This document shows, one piece after another, positions 26,709-36,007 of a DNA stretch of 64,000 bases. The first letter of the stretch is position 1. Each line of letters begins with the position of its first letter. The DNA comes from Desulfosarcina alkanivorans (GTDB taxonomy: Bacteria; Desulfobacterota; Desulfobacteria; Desulfobacterales; Desulfosarcinaceae): NCBI RefSeq assembly GCF_009688945.1, contig NZ_AP021874.1:6696001-6760000 (forward strand). Reading direction: 5' to 3'. Position numbers and translations under genes: made by a program. The notes below the pieces were generated by a model, which saw only the letters and a list, made by a program, of their open reading frames with translations, had not been told where the DNA came from and made no database searches.

Positions 26709-27359
26709 TCAACCCATATCCGGGTATATGGTTTTTCGGCAGGGCGGACAGATGGTGTGGGAGAAGTCAGCTTGGGAATGCATGGAGACATATTCTTCCA
26801 CAGGCCACCATTTCCCCGTTTTATCCCGAATCCTCTTACAGCCGGAGCAGATGGGCAGCAGTCCCCGCAGCATCTCGTTTTCGGCTTCCAGAATTTTTTC
26901 GTTGCTCAGGGATGCTTCGAGCCGGCGAAGCAGTTCATCCCGCTCCATTTCGATGGCGTGCTGCCGGGAGATGTTGCGCATGACACCGAACAGCTGGGTT
27001 TTTCCATTCTCGCCTTTGAAAAATTTAGCGGTGACCTCCACCCAGTATGAAGAACCGTCCCTGTGCTGCAGTTCAAACTCGGCCTTCCGCTTGACGCTCC
27101 TGCCCATTTTGTATTTTCGATGTCCTTCGGCCAGGTACTCCATGGCTTTCTGATAGGACTCGGGCGCCAGCTGTTTTTTGATGGGCCGCCTCCGAATGTC
27201 ATCGGCGGTGTAACCGCTGAGGGCTTCGATGGAGGGGCTGATGTAGGTGAAATGCATTTTTTCAACATCCACCACCCAGATGACATCGACAATGGCATTT
27301 TCTATTATTTTGTATTGTTTTTCGTAACTTAATATTTTTTTTTCGATGGTCTCGTGCAT
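26709..27359 (-). CDS. PAS-domain protein with C-terminal Cys-rich motif
   Basis: A 216-residue cytoplasmic sensor-type protein. A PAS domain with PAC motif spans about residues 15-135 (DVIWVVDVEKMHFTYISPS, then GSSYWVEVTAKFF). A coiled-coil linker follows (MERDELLRRLEASLSNEKILE). The C-terminus is LLPICSGCKRIRDKTGKWW, then FSHTICPPC, a motif found at the end of many Desulfobacterota PAS proteins. The four cysteines CxxC...CxxC could bind metal. There is no kinase, cyclase or GGDEF output domain, so it probably signals through a partner. Confidence 0.82.
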   Translation of the reverse strand: MHETIEKKILSYEKQYKIIENAIVDVIWVVDVEKMHFTYISPSIEALSGYTADDIRRRPIKKQLAPESYQKAMEYLAEGHRKYKMGRSVKRKAEFELQHRDGSSYWVEVTAKFFKGENGKTQLFGVMRNISRQHAIEMERDELLRRLEASLSNEKILEAENEMLRGLLPICSGCKRIRDKTGKWWPVEEYVSMHSQADFSHTICPPCRKTIYPDMG

Positions 27360-27547
27360 GGTATCTCGCCATTATCGGGTCGCTGAATGGGTCGGTTCTG
27401 ACCTGTGAACCCATTATCGGCCGATGGATCGGCATCTTTAGTCCCAACGGACCCTGATTCCGAATTAGTTGGAACTAGAGGCTTTTTTCCGGCCGGAGGT
27501 TGAGCGGTATTCGCGGGAAAGGATAGCGTCCGAGGGCAAAAAAGGGG

Positions 27548-28990
27548 TCAATCCCCGTTGCCCTTCACCCAGTGGTTCAAGGGAATCGGTTGGACGATGC
27601 GACATGACACGGGCTTCCATTGGCAGGCCGCGCTGATTTCGATCCCCGATTGAATAATGGATACCGGCCGGTCCGAGGAAACCACCACGACGATGATATT
27701 GGCGTGCTCGGCGGTAAACCGCAGCGCCGAATTGTAGCGCGCTCCGCGAGCCCGGTTTTCACTCGCGATGGCGCGGCCGTCCAGCAGGCAGGCAAAACCG
27801 TGAAGGTGCATGTCGACACCGATATGAACGGCGCCGTCGACCCGAAGCAGGGATTTGGCCAGGTTGAGGTTGCCCGCTTCCCCCAGGTCCAGGGGGTGTT
27901 CGAAGCACTGGCCGGAAATGGCCACCGGTGTGCGATTCAAGTCCAGAACCAGCGTGGCGCCATGCTTCTGGTCCTCAGCCTGGTGAACCAGCGTTGACAG
28001 GATTTTAAATACGGCGTTTCCGCTTTCCCGGTCGAGGTCCGACTCCAGCAGCGCCTCTTCGAGATGAACCAGATTGGCCCGCCGGGTGGTGGACTGGTAG
28101 GCGCCATCGGCAAAGCTGCATATGGTGTCGTCAACCACCTTCAGGAATCCGTGGCCCCCATTGAATTCGGCGGTAATGGAAAAGTCCGGCAGGCTGTCGT
28201 CCGCAATCCCCGCCACGCAGCATCCGTCGGAAATCAATTTGAGTCCTGACTGTTCCACGGCGGCCAGCAATTTGCGCACATGCTTGATGTTTTCCATGGT
28301 GGGCTGTTCCGTCGGCGAAAAACGGGCCAGAAACGGTATGCGTCCCAGCGATTGGGGCTCCACGAAAACCAGTTTCCCGCGGGGCCAGGCCCCTTCTTCG
28401 CGCGTCCGGGAGAGTTCCAGGATGGCATCCAAAATGGGATAGATGCGCAGGCGGGTATCCCATCCCAGCAGCAGGTTCATGCGGTCGACCACGTCATCGC
28501 GCACGGCATGGGTGGCATATTCCCGTAAAAAACTGCCGGAAATGCCCGTATAGAGGGCGCTTTCATTGGCCATGTCGTGGGCAAAGCGCCAGGCGGCGTG
28601 CTCCAGCCACCGTTCCGTGGGGCCAATGCTGCACATGTCCGGGTGATGCTCGGTAAACCACATCTGGTAACAAACCGAACCGGACCGGCCGCCATAGGAG
28701 ATCAGGCCTGTCATCTGAAGGTTTCTTTCAGGGGAGATGTGACTGTATTTCAGGCTGCCCCGTTGAACGAGGGGACGCTTTTGCCAGTCCCGGTTGTCCA
28801 CATACAGTTCCTTCAACCGGGGCTCATGTCCCGACAGCAGACGCTGGGGATCGAAGATGAACATCTTCGATTCCGGGTCCGCGGCGAACACGACGGCGGC
28901 CCGGCTGGGACCTGAAAAATGGGATAGGCCGTCGCGAAGGCCATCCAGGGTGTCGCCGATGCAATGGCAGGTGAAGGGGGTGATGGTCAC
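27548..28990 (-). CDS. Diadenylate-cyclase-like (DAC) protein with N-terminal sensor region
   Basis: A 480-residue protein whose last ~130 residues resemble the DisA_N diadenylate cyclase domain, which makes c-di-AMP. The DGA motif is present at residues 385-387 (VDGAVHIG). The second motif, RHR in active enzymes, reads RYN at 418-420 (GARYNSAL), so activity is uncertain. The N-terminal ~350 residues look like a sensor region of the kind paired with divergent DAC domains (the DACNV class, from memory). No transmembrane segment is seen, unlike CdaA. It is divergent from the lipid operon starting at 29314. Confidence 0.72.
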   Translation of the reverse strand: MTITPFTCHCIGDTLDGLRDGLSHFSGPSRAAVVFAADPESKMFIFDPQRLLSGHEPRLKELYVDNRDWQKRPLVQRGSLKYSHISPERNLQMTGLISYGGRSGSVCYQMWFTEHHPDMCSIGPTERWLEHAAWRFAHDMANESALYTGISGSFLREYATHAVRDDVVDRMNLLLGWDTRLRIYPILDAILELSRTREEGAWPRGKLVFVEPQSLGRIPFLARFSPTEQPTMENIKHVRKLLAAVEQSGLKLISDGCCVAGIADDSLPDFSITAEFNGGHGFLKVVDDTICSFADGAYQSTTRRANLVHLEEALLESDLDRESGNAVFKILSTLVHQAEDQKHGATLVLDLNRTPVAISGQCFEHPLDLGEAGNLNLAKSLLRVDGAVHIGVDMHLHGFACLLDGRAIASENRARGARYNSALRFTAEHANIIVVVVSSDRPVSIIQSGIEISAACQWKPVSCRIVQPIPLNHWVKGNGD

Positions 28991-29175
28991 GGTGATGTTC
29001 CGTTGACGATGAATTTGGCAATCGGTCCGTGGGGCACCATTGGTTTCAGTTCTTAAACGACCCCGGAACTTTTGTCAATTTCTTCGCATGCCTTGGGATC
29101 GACCCCATTTGCGGTTGTGGATAACCACTTGATAGTTTTCTCCTCCCAGTGTGCCGTTGACGACTTCTCATTGCC

Positions 29176-29189
29176 GTGTCGCGGGACAC
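29176..29189. promoter_or_regulatory. Palindrome upstream of the desaturase operon
   Basis: GTGTC-GCGG-GACAC is a perfect 5-bp inverted repeat ending 7 bp before the -35 box at 29197. Position and symmetry fit an operator for a dimeric regulator. No regulator gene is adjacent. Confidence 0.35.
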
Positions 29190-29196
29190 TCTTAGT

Positions 29197-29225
29197 TTGA
29201 CATTCAGGGAGCAGTTGTATTTTAA
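29197..29225 (+). promoter_or_regulatory. Candidate promoter of the desaturase operon
   Basis: TTGACA (29197-29202) and TTTTAA (29220-29225) are 17 bp apart, 89 bp before the desaturase start. The -35 is a perfect consensus; the -10 is weak. This lies in the 323-bp gap between the divergent DAC-like and desaturase genes, in which no coding region is supported. Confidence 0.45.
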
Positions 29226-29313
29226 TGACAACGGGGTTGTGGGCCCCTGTAGACCAACCCAGATCCTTCCTCCCGGTTCAACCAACCTCAAACACTGTTT
29301 TCCGGGTGGCGCC

Positions 29314-30234
29314 ATGAACAAATCGGTCAGATACGCCTTGTTGAGATGGATCGATTCAGAAGCCGGTATCGAGGAGATCACCGCCAAGGGCGCGGAAAAA
29401 AAGGTGGACTGGCCCAGGATTCTTCCGTTTGTGCTGCTCCACCTGGCCTGTCTGGGGGTGCTGTGGGTGGGGTGGAGCCCGGTGGCGGTATGGACGGCCG
29501 TTGTGCTCTATCTGGTACGCATGTTCGCCATTACCGGCTTCTATCATCGCTACTTTTCCCACAAGGCGTTCAAGACCGACCGGCGCTGGCAGTTTGTCTT
29601 TGCCGTAATGGGAAACGCATCGGCACAGCGGGGCCCGCTGTGGTGGGCGGGCCACCATCGCCACCACCACCGATTCGTGGACACGCCGCAGGATGTCCAT
29701 TCGCCCTCCCAACACGGCTTCTGGTGGAGTCACATGGGGTGGCTGACCTCACGGGCCAACTTTGTAACCCCATACCGGTATGTCCGGGAGTGGTCCCGCT
29801 TCCCCGAACTGGTGTGGCTCAACCGTTTTGACACGGTGGTACCCATCCTACTGGTTGCGGTCCTGTATGTTTTCGGTGCGATTCTCGGGCGGCTGGCTCC
29901 CGGACTGGGCACCGGCGGGGCCCAGATGGTCGTCTGGGGATTTTTCATCTCCACCGTGGTGCTTTTTCACGCCACCTGCACCATCAACAGCCTGGATCAT
30001 ATGATCGGCACCCGGCGCTTCGACACGCCGGATACCAGCCGGAATAATGCGTTGCTGGCCCTGGTCACCCTGGGCGAGGGATGGCACAACAATCATCATC
30101 ATTACGCCGTTTCGGCCCGCCAGGGCTTTCGCTGGTGGGAACTGGACCTTACCTATCTGCTGCTGAAGCTGCTGGAGCGGGCCGGCGTCGTCCGGGATCT
30201 GCGGCCGCTGCCCCAAAGACTGCGTTTCGGATAG
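29314..30234 (+). CDS. Acyl-CoA/acyl-lipid desaturase
   Basis: A 306-residue membrane di-iron desaturase that introduces a double bond in a fatty acyl chain using O2. All three histidine boxes are present: HRYFSH, HHRHHH and HNNHHHY, with an extra Asn-rich HATCTINS segment typical of the delta-9 family. Several membrane helices flank them. The start is ATG 29314; the frame opens at 29176, but that leader is not conserved-looking. It heads an operon with an FAD oxidoreductase, DUF1365 and a Cfa-type methyltransferase. An O2-using enzyme is notable in an organism that is otherwise probably anaerobic. Confidence 0.9.
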   Translation: MNKSVRYALLRWIDSEAGIEEITAKGAEKKVDWPRILPFVLLHLACLGVLWVGWSPVAVWTAVVLYLVRMFAITGFYHRYFSHKAFKTDRRWQFVFAVMGNASAQRGPLWWAGHHRHHHRFVDTPQDVHSPSQHGFWWSHMGWLTSRANFVTPYRYVREWSRFPELVWLNRFDTVVPILLVAVLYVFGAILGRLAPGLGTGGAQMVVWGFFISTVVLFHATCTINSLDHMIGTRRFDTPDTSRNNALLALVTLGEGWHNNHHHYAVSARQGFRWWELDLTYLLLKLLERAGVVRDLRPLPQRLRFG

Positions 30235-30287
30235 GCGGTCGTCCGACCCGGTTTTCAGCCTGCTGTTGCAGCCAAGGAGAATTTCTC

Positions 30288-31535
30288 ATGCGCATCGCCA
30301 TTATCGGCACCGGCATATCCGGGATGACCTGTGGTTATCTGCTGGGCGGCGATCACGAGGTGACGGCCTACGAAGCCAACAGCAGGATCGGCGGCCACAC
30401 CGCCACCGTGGACGTGCCCCTCGGGCACCGCACCTGGCCGGTGGATACCGGGTTTATCGTGTTCAACCACAGGACCTATCCCCACTTTACCCGGCTGATG
30501 GACCATCTGGGGGTGGCCTCCCAGCCCTCGGTGATGAGTTTCAGCCTCCAGGACCTGCGAAGCGGGCTCGTGTTTTGCCCCAGCAGTCTCAATGCCCTGT
30601 TCGTTCAACGGAAAAACCTGATCCGCCCCGCCTTTTACCGCATGCTGTTCGATGCCTGGCGTTTTCGTCGCCAGGCTCCCAAGCTTCTCGATTCAGCCGA
30701 TGAGGAGACAACCCTGGAGGCCTACCTGCGGGCTCACCGGTACAGCGCTGAATTCATCGATCGCTTCCTGATTCCCATGGGTGCGGCCATCTGGTCGGCG
30801 GGGCCGGACGCATTCCGTGGCTTCCCGGCCCGTTTTTTTGCGGAATTTTTTGCAAACCACGGGTTCCTCAACATCCTCGACCAGCCCCGGTGGCGGGTGA
30901 TCAGGGGCGGCTCCCGCAGCTATATCGGCCCCATCACGCGGCCGTTCGCCAACCGCATCCGGCTCAACCGGCCGGTGGTGGCCGTCAACCGGGCGGCGGA
31001 CACGGTGACCGTCAAGACCGCCGACGGCGGTGTGGACGACTTCGATCATGTGGTGATCGCCACCCACTCCGATCAGGCCCTGGCCCTGCTGGCCGATCCG
31101 TCGGAATCCGAGCGTGGCATCCTGGGCCGTATCGGCTACCAGCAAAACCAGGTGGTGCTGCACACCGACACCGCTGTGCTGCCCCCCCGGCCGGCGGCCT
31201 GGGCCAGCTGGAACTACCTGGCACCCGAACAGCCGTCGGACCGGGTGGCCCTGACCTACAACATGAACATGCTCCAGGGGCTGGACGCACCGGAAACTTT
31301 CTGTGTGTCCCTGAACATCGGGGACCGGATCGATCCGTCCAGAATTATCCGGCAGTTTGTCTACAGCCATCCGATTTACACCCCCGACAGCCTGGCTGCC
31401 CGGCGCCGGCATGCAGAAATAAGCGGGGTGAACCGCACCTCATTCTGTGGGGCCTACTGGGGATACGGGTTCCACGAAGACGGTGTCAACAGTGCGCTGG
31501 CCGTGTGCCGCCCCTTCGGAAAGGGGCTGCCATGA
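30288..31535 (+). CDS. NAD/FAD-binding oxidoreductase (COG2907 type)
   Basis: A 415-residue flavoprotein. The N-terminal dinucleotide-binding motif is IGTGISGMTCGYLL, followed by YEANSRIGGHTATV, the second part of the Rossmann signature. It belongs to the amine-oxidase-like COG2907 group that is usually next to DUF1365 and Cfa-type genes; its reaction has not been defined to my knowledge. The start is ATG 30288 with AAGGAG nine bases upstream; the longer frame from 30081 overlaps the desaturase. Its stop overlaps the DUF1365 start (ATGA), so translation is coupled. Confidence 0.88.
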   Translation: MRIAIIGTGISGMTCGYLLGGDHEVTAYEANSRIGGHTATVDVPLGHRTWPVDTGFIVFNHRTYPHFTRLMDHLGVASQPSVMSFSLQDLRSGLVFCPSSLNALFVQRKNLIRPAFYRMLFDAWRFRRQAPKLLDSADEETTLEAYLRAHRYSAEFIDRFLIPMGAAIWSAGPDAFRGFPARFFAEFFANHGFLNILDQPRWRVIRGGSRSYIGPITRPFANRIRLNRPVVAVNRAADTVTVKTADGGVDDFDHVVIATHSDQALALLADPSESERGILGRIGYQQNQVVLHTDTAVLPPRPAAWASWNYLAPEQPSDRVALTYNMNMLQGLDAPETFCVSLNIGDRIDPSRIIRQFVYSHPIYTPDSLAARRRHAEISGVNRTSFCGAYWGYGFHEDGVNSALAVCRPFGKGLP

Positions 31536-32299
31536 TCAGCGCCATATACCGGGGCACCATTCGCCATCGCCGTTTTACGCCGGTGGAAAACGCCTTTCGA
31601 TACCGGCTGTTTTTCATGTACCTGGACCTGTCCGAGATGCCGGCGGTGCTGGACCTGCATCCCCTGTGGTCGGCCCGCCGGGTCAACCTGGCTTATTTCC
31701 GGCGACGGGACCATTTCGGCGATGCCGGGATTCCGCTGGACCGGGCCCTGCGGGATACGGTTGAAACCCGGACCGGCATTCGGCCGTCCGGCCCCATTCG
31801 CATGCTCACCCACCTGCGGTATTTCGGCTACTGCTTCAACCCGGTGACCTTTTACTACCTCAACGATGCCAGCGATACGCGTCTGGAAACCATCGTGGCG
31901 GAGGTCACCAACACACCATGGGGGCAGCGGCATATCTATGTGCTGGACGACGGGCGCAACATCCACCCGGACCGGAAGTGGCGCCGGTTCCGTTTTTCCA
32001 AGGCGTTTCACATTTCTCCCTACATGCCCATGGATATCGACTACGACTGGCGGTTCTCCGTGCCGGGAGAACGCCTCAATGTCCACCTGATGAACCATAA
32101 GGACGGCCAGCAGGTGTTCGATGCCACCTTGAACCTGTCCCGAAGGCCGCTGGACCGCCAGAACCTGACACGGATGCTGCTGCTCTACCCGGCCATGACC
32201 GCCAAGGTGGTGGCCATGATCTACTGGCAGGCCTTCAAGTTGAAAATCAAACAAGCCCCGTTTTATGACCATCCGGGTGAGAAGATGCCTGTGAATTAA
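31532..32299 (+). CDS. DUF1365 family protein
   Basis: A 255-residue protein of COG3496/DUF1365. The opening SAIYRGTIRHRRFTPVENAF and the central THLRYFGYCFNPVTFYY are family hallmarks. The rest contains NTPWGQRHIYVL and FHISPYMPMDIDYDWRF, which are also conserved. The biochemical role is unknown; the gene is nearly always found with the COG2907 oxidoreductase and a Cfa-type methyltransferase in lipid-modification operons. It starts at ATG 31532, overlapping the previous stop by one base of the TGA. A larger frame beginning at 30890 is a shadow inside the oxidoreductase gene. Confidence 0.88.
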   Translation: MISAIYRGTIRHRRFTPVENAFRYRLFFMYLDLSEMPAVLDLHPLWSARRVNLAYFRRRDHFGDAGIPLDRALRDTVETRTGIRPSGPIRMLTHLRYFGYCFNPVTFYYLNDASDTRLETIVAEVTNTPWGQRHIYVLDDGRNIHPDRKWRRFRFSKAFHISPYMPMDIDYDWRFSVPGERLNVHLMNHKDGQQVFDATLNLSRRPLDRQNLTRMLLLYPAMTAKVVAMIYWQAFKLKIKQAPFYDHPGEKMPVN

Positions 32300-32315
32300 A
32301 GAAGGAGGTGACCGC

Positions 32316-33617
32316 ATGACCACCACAACCATAATGCCCAAGCGTGAGCGCATGTCCGGTTCCAGACCTGTCCGTTCCCTGAACGGCGTGGGCCGGCGGC
32401 TGGTTCTGGCACTGCTGAAAAAACTCCGGTACGGCCGGCTGACGGTGTCCGACCTCCGGATGGAAGAAACCTTCGGCCGGGACGTCGACGGGTTTGCCGT
32501 GTCAGCCGCCATCCGGGTGCACCGGGATGATTTTTACCGTTTCTGTGCCTTCGGTGGCAGCATCGGGGCCGCTGAATCGTATATGCTCGGTCATTGGACC
32601 GCCGACGACCTGACCGCCGTGATGCGCATCATCGTCCGCAACCAGCAGGTGTTCGGGGAGATGGACCAGGGCTGGACCATGCTCTCCCGCCCGGTCAATC
32701 AGGCCTTTCACCTGATGCGCCGGAATACGCCCACCGGCAGCCGAGAGAACATCATGGCCCACTACGATCTGGGAAACGACTTCTATCGCCTCTTCCTGGA
32801 CGAGACCATGACCTACTCGTGCGGAATTTTCGAGACGCCGGAGAGCACCCTCGAGGCGGCAGCCATCGCCAAGTATGACCGGCTGTGCCGTAAACTGGAC
32901 CTCAACCCCGGTGATCACGTGCTGGAGATCGGCACCGGGTGGGGCGGGTTTGCCCTTCACGCCGCCCGGACCTATGGGTGTGAGATTACCACCACGACCA
33001 TTTCCCGGCAGCAGTACGCCTACGCCCGGGAGAAGATCCGGTCGGCGGGTTTGTCACGGCGCATCCACCTGCTGAAAAGCGACTATCGTGAACTGACAGG
33101 CCAGTACGACAAGCTGGTCTCCATCGAGATGATCGAGGCAGTGGGCCACCAGTACTACAACGACTTCTTCCGCACCTGCGCCCGCCGTCTGAAGGATGAT
33201 GGGCTCATGGCCCTCCAGGCCATCACCATTGCCGATGATGCCTTCGAACGGCACAAGAACGATGTGGATTTCATCAAACGGTACATCTTTCCGGGCAGCT
33301 GCCTTCCCTCGGTGTCGGCCCTGTTGTCGGCCATGTCCACGGCCAGCGACCTGCACCTTTTTCATCTGGAGGACATCACCCCCCACTACGCCACCACCCT
33401 GCGGATGTGGCGGGAGCGGTTTTTCGACAAGATCGACCAGGTCCGGGAGCTGGGGTACAGCGATGCGTTCATTCGCATGTGGGACTATTACCTGAGCTAT
33501 TGCGAAGGGGGCTTTCTGGAACGGTATATCGGCGACGTCCAGATGGTGTTTGCCAAGCCGCTGAACCGGCGGGAGCCCATTCTCGCAGGGATACAGGGGC
33601 CTCAGGGATCACGCTGA
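32316..33617 (+). CDS. cfa: Cyclopropane-fatty-acyl-phospholipid synthase-family methyltransferase
   Basis: A 433-residue SAM-dependent enzyme that methylates or cyclopropanates unsaturated acyl chains of phospholipids. The SAM motif I is LEIGTGWGGFALHAA, preceded by AHYDLGNDFYRLFLD and YSCG(I)F, which are Cfa hallmarks. The active-site region SIEMIEAVG and the QAITI segment are present. It has an N-terminal ~110-residue lipid-binding region. A strong AAGGAGG precedes the ATG. With the desaturase upstream, a pathway desaturation then methylation/cyclopropanation is plausible. Whether it makes cyclopropane, a branched chain or a furan precursor cannot be told. Confidence 0.92.
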   Translation: MTTTTIMPKRERMSGSRPVRSLNGVGRRLVLALLKKLRYGRLTVSDLRMEETFGRDVDGFAVSAAIRVHRDDFYRFCAFGGSIGAAESYMLGHWTADDLTAVMRIIVRNQQVFGEMDQGWTMLSRPVNQAFHLMRRNTPTGSRENIMAHYDLGNDFYRLFLDETMTYSCGIFETPESTLEAAAIAKYDRLCRKLDLNPGDHVLEIGTGWGGFALHAARTYGCEITTTTISRQQYAYAREKIRSAGLSRRIHLLKSDYRELTGQYDKLVSIEMIEAVGHQYYNDFFRTCARRLKDDGLMALQAITIADDAFERHKNDVDFIKRYIFPGSCLPSVSALLSAMSTASDLHLFHLEDITPHYATTLRMWRERFFDKIDQVRELGYSDAFIRMWDYYLSYCEGGFLERYIGDVQMVFAKPLNRREPILAGIQGPQGSR

Positions 33618-33806
33618 TCAGCCTGCCCGTGCGGTCCACCCAGGTGGCCTTGACCGATTCGAGGCAGGGGACACGAGGGCAGGGAGGCGGCCATCTCCCG
33701 CTCAACCCCATTCCCCGGGTCCTGGAGCGAGTTGATTTTTGTTTCATCTTCCGGCCGGGTCCGCTCAATCAACCGGCTGCTTCAACGGGAAGGGCGATCG
33801 GCGGTT

Positions 33807-34601
33807 TCATCGGACATCCTTCAAGGGGGGACGCGGGAAGAACGCACTGGTCCTGCGGATGTATTCGGCGTAGCCGGGCCGTCGGGCTTTCAGCGCCGCT
33901 TCGGTCAGCGGCACACCGGTCATTTTCAGCAGCACCGCAGATATGATCAGGGGGCTGACCACCGTCCACCAGCCCTCTTTTGTGGCCAGTGCCACCAGGA
34001 AGAACCCCCACCAGACTAGAAACTCGCCGAAGTAGTTGGGGTGGCGGCTCCAGGCCCACAGCCCCCGATCCATGACACGGCCGCGATTATCCGCATCGGC
34101 TTTGAATTGTGCCAGCTGCCAGTCGCCAACCGATTCGAAAATGAGACCCACCGCCCATACCAGCGTGCCCAGGATGTCAAGCGCTGTGATTCGGGCCGGT
34201 TCCGGGCTTGCCTGGGCCTGTTGCAGCACCAGCGAGATGGCCCACAGGAAGATCGCCTGCAGCCAGAACACCTTGAACAGGCTGACGATCCAGAAGCGGT
34301 GACCGCTTTTCTCGCGCCAGCTGCCATAACGATGGTCCTCCCCCTTGCCCCAGTTGCGGCGGGTCAGATAGCCAGCAAGCCTCAACCCCCAGATGCTGGT
34401 GAGGATGAGCACCAGCAGGCTGCGGGCGGTGAAACCGTTACCCGTCCGAAACGTGATCAGGGCCACCAGGACGAAACCCAGTCCCCACAGGCTGTCCACG
34501 ATCGTTACATCCCGCCTCAAGAGGCTGATGATCCAGCCGATGGTCATCAACCCGGCAACTGCTGCCAGGTTGACCATAGCAAGGGAAAAGAAGTTTTCCA
34601 T
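33807..34601 (-). CDS. DUF1295 membrane protein (steroid 5-alpha-reductase-like)
   Basis: A 264-residue protein with several membrane helices. The C-terminal region contains RHPNYFGEFLVWWGFF, the conserved motif of DUF1295/ICMT-like enzymes that binds NADPH or SAM cofactors in related families, and PLTEAALKARRPGYAEY. DUF1295 genes commonly co-occur with Cfa/DUF1365 operons and are thought to act on lipids, without a confirmed substrate. It ends an operon with an MFS transporter and a chalcone-isomerase-fold protein, converging on the Cfa operon. Confidence 0.86.
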   Translation of the reverse strand: MENFFSLAMVNLAAVAGLMTIGWIISLLRRDVTIVDSLWGLGFVLVALITFRTGNGFTARSLLVLILTSIWGLRLAGYLTRRNWGKGEDHRYGSWREKSGHRFWIVSLFKVFWLQAIFLWAISLVLQQAQASPEPARITALDILGTLVWAVGLIFESVGDWQLAQFKADADNRGRVMDRGLWAWSRHPNYFGEFLVWWGFFLVALATKEGWWTVVSPLIISAVLLKMTGVPLTEAALKARRPGYAEYIRRTSAFFPRPPLKDVR

Positions 34602-34611
34602 GGGTGTCCTC

Positions 34612-36000
34612 CTATCCGGTGTTCCGTGCCGGCTTCAGCGGATCGGCCACCGACAGGCCCGATTCCCGCCGACGGATGGCCGATCGGATACGAGCGTGGA
34701 TGTCACCGCTGATGGGATAGTACAGGGCAATGACAATGGCCAGCAGGTTGCACACCGACGGCACCAGGGCATACAGGATCCGCAAGGCCAGGCGAACCGA
34801 TTCGCTTTGCTGGGCATTGGGGGTGTATCCCACGGCGCCGAGCACGGCCAGTCCCACGCCCACGCCGGCTGCCGCGGCCAATTTCTTGGCGACGGACCAC
34901 AGGCCGATGTATTGGCCCTCCCGGCGGCGCCCGGTTTTCAGTTCGTCGTAATCGATCACATCCGCCTGGATCGCCGAGGGCAGGGCCAGGGTGGCACCAA
35001 AGCCAATACCGGAGACCACCACCAGCAGGCTGTACAGGGCGGTGTCTCCGGGACCCAGGAAAAATACCCCGAGGAAGGCGCCAGTGTTGACCGCCATGGA
35101 TGCCACCCAGGTTTCTTTTCTGCCAAATCGGCGGGCCAGGCGGACCCAGACCGGAAGGAGGAGGATGCCGGTCGTGAAGTAGAGGAGGAGGAACAGGTTG
35201 GCCTGGCTCGATTCGAGCACGTACTGGACGTAAAACAGGATCAGGGTGGCCGGCAGGTTGCTGCCGATCGCACTGATGGTGTATGCCGCCAGCAGGATCA
35301 TGAAGGGCCGGTTTTCGAAGATCGTCCTGAAGTCCCTCCAGGTAGCGCTTTGAGCGGGTGACGGTGCCTGATCCCGCTCGCGGACGCCCCACGCGCACCA
35401 GGCGCACAGGGCCACCACCAGGGGGGCATAGACCGCCGAAATCCAGAAAAATGTGCTGCGTTCACCGGCCGGCCCGTCGCCGGTCTGAAAAACGGCATGT
35501 ACCAGGGCCGGAGAGGCCGCAGCCGCGAGCGTGCCGGCGATGAGGAACCCATCCCGCCAGGCAAACAGGGCGGTTCTGGCATTGTAGTCGTAGGTGATTT
35601 CCGGCCCCAGGGACTCATAAGGGACCGCCACCAGGGTCCAGAAGAGAAACAGGGCATAAATCCAAAAACCGAACCACAGCGTATTCCAGGGGGAGGCGGC
35701 AGCCGGTGGATTGAACAGAAAAACCAACGCCACGGCGATCAGGATGGAACCCCCAAAAATAAATGGTCGACGTCGGCCGTAACGCGAGCGGGTTCTGTCG
35801 GACAGGGTTCCCACGAGCGGGTCCGTGATGGCGTCGAACAGGCGTACGCTGAAAAGCAGAACGCCAACCGCACCGACGTCAACGCCCACCACGTCGGTGT
35901 AGAATTTTGGGATGTAGACGTAGACGGGAATGCCGATCACCGCCAGGGCAAAAGCTGGAAGCGAATAGGCCAAACGGATCCGGAGTGCCGTTTTTTTCAT
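34612..36000 (-). CDS. GPH-family MFS transporter
   Basis: A 462-residue membrane protein with about twelve predicted helices. The motif RLFDAITDPLVGTLSDRTRSRYGRR matches the glycoside-pentoside-hexuronide:cation symporter (MelB-like) family, followed by RRPFIFGGS. Members of this family near Cfa/DUF1365 clusters have no proven substrate; a lipid or lipid precursor is possible given the neighbours. The gene lies 7 bp after the chalcone-isomerase-like gene and 10 bp before the DUF1295 gene, so the three form one operon. Confidence 0.88.
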   Translation of the reverse strand: MKKTALRIRLAYSLPAFALAVIGIPVYVYIPKFYTDVVGVDVGAVGVLLFSVRLFDAITDPLVGTLSDRTRSRYGRRRPFIFGGSILIAVALVFLFNPPAAASPWNTLWFGFWIYALFLFWTLVAVPYESLGPEITYDYNARTALFAWRDGFLIAGTLAAAASPALVHAVFQTGDGPAGERSTFFWISAVYAPLVVALCAWCAWGVRERDQAPSPAQSATWRDFRTIFENRPFMILLAAYTISAIGSNLPATLILFYVQYVLESSQANLFLLLYFTTGILLLPVWVRLARRFGRKETWVASMAVNTGAFLGVFFLGPGDTALYSLLVVVSGIGFGATLALPSAIQADVIDYDELKTGRRREGQYIGLWSVAKKLAAAAGVGVGLAVLGAVGYTPNAQQSESVRLALRILYALVPSVCNLLAIVIALYYPISGDIHARIRSAIRRRESGLSVADPLKPARNTG

Positions 36001-36007
36001 GGTGACG

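Noticed and set aside
30890..32299. 469-codon frame that includes DUF1365
   Set aside because: The first part is a shadow of the COG2907 oxidoreductase. The real gene starts at 31532 within the stop overlap.
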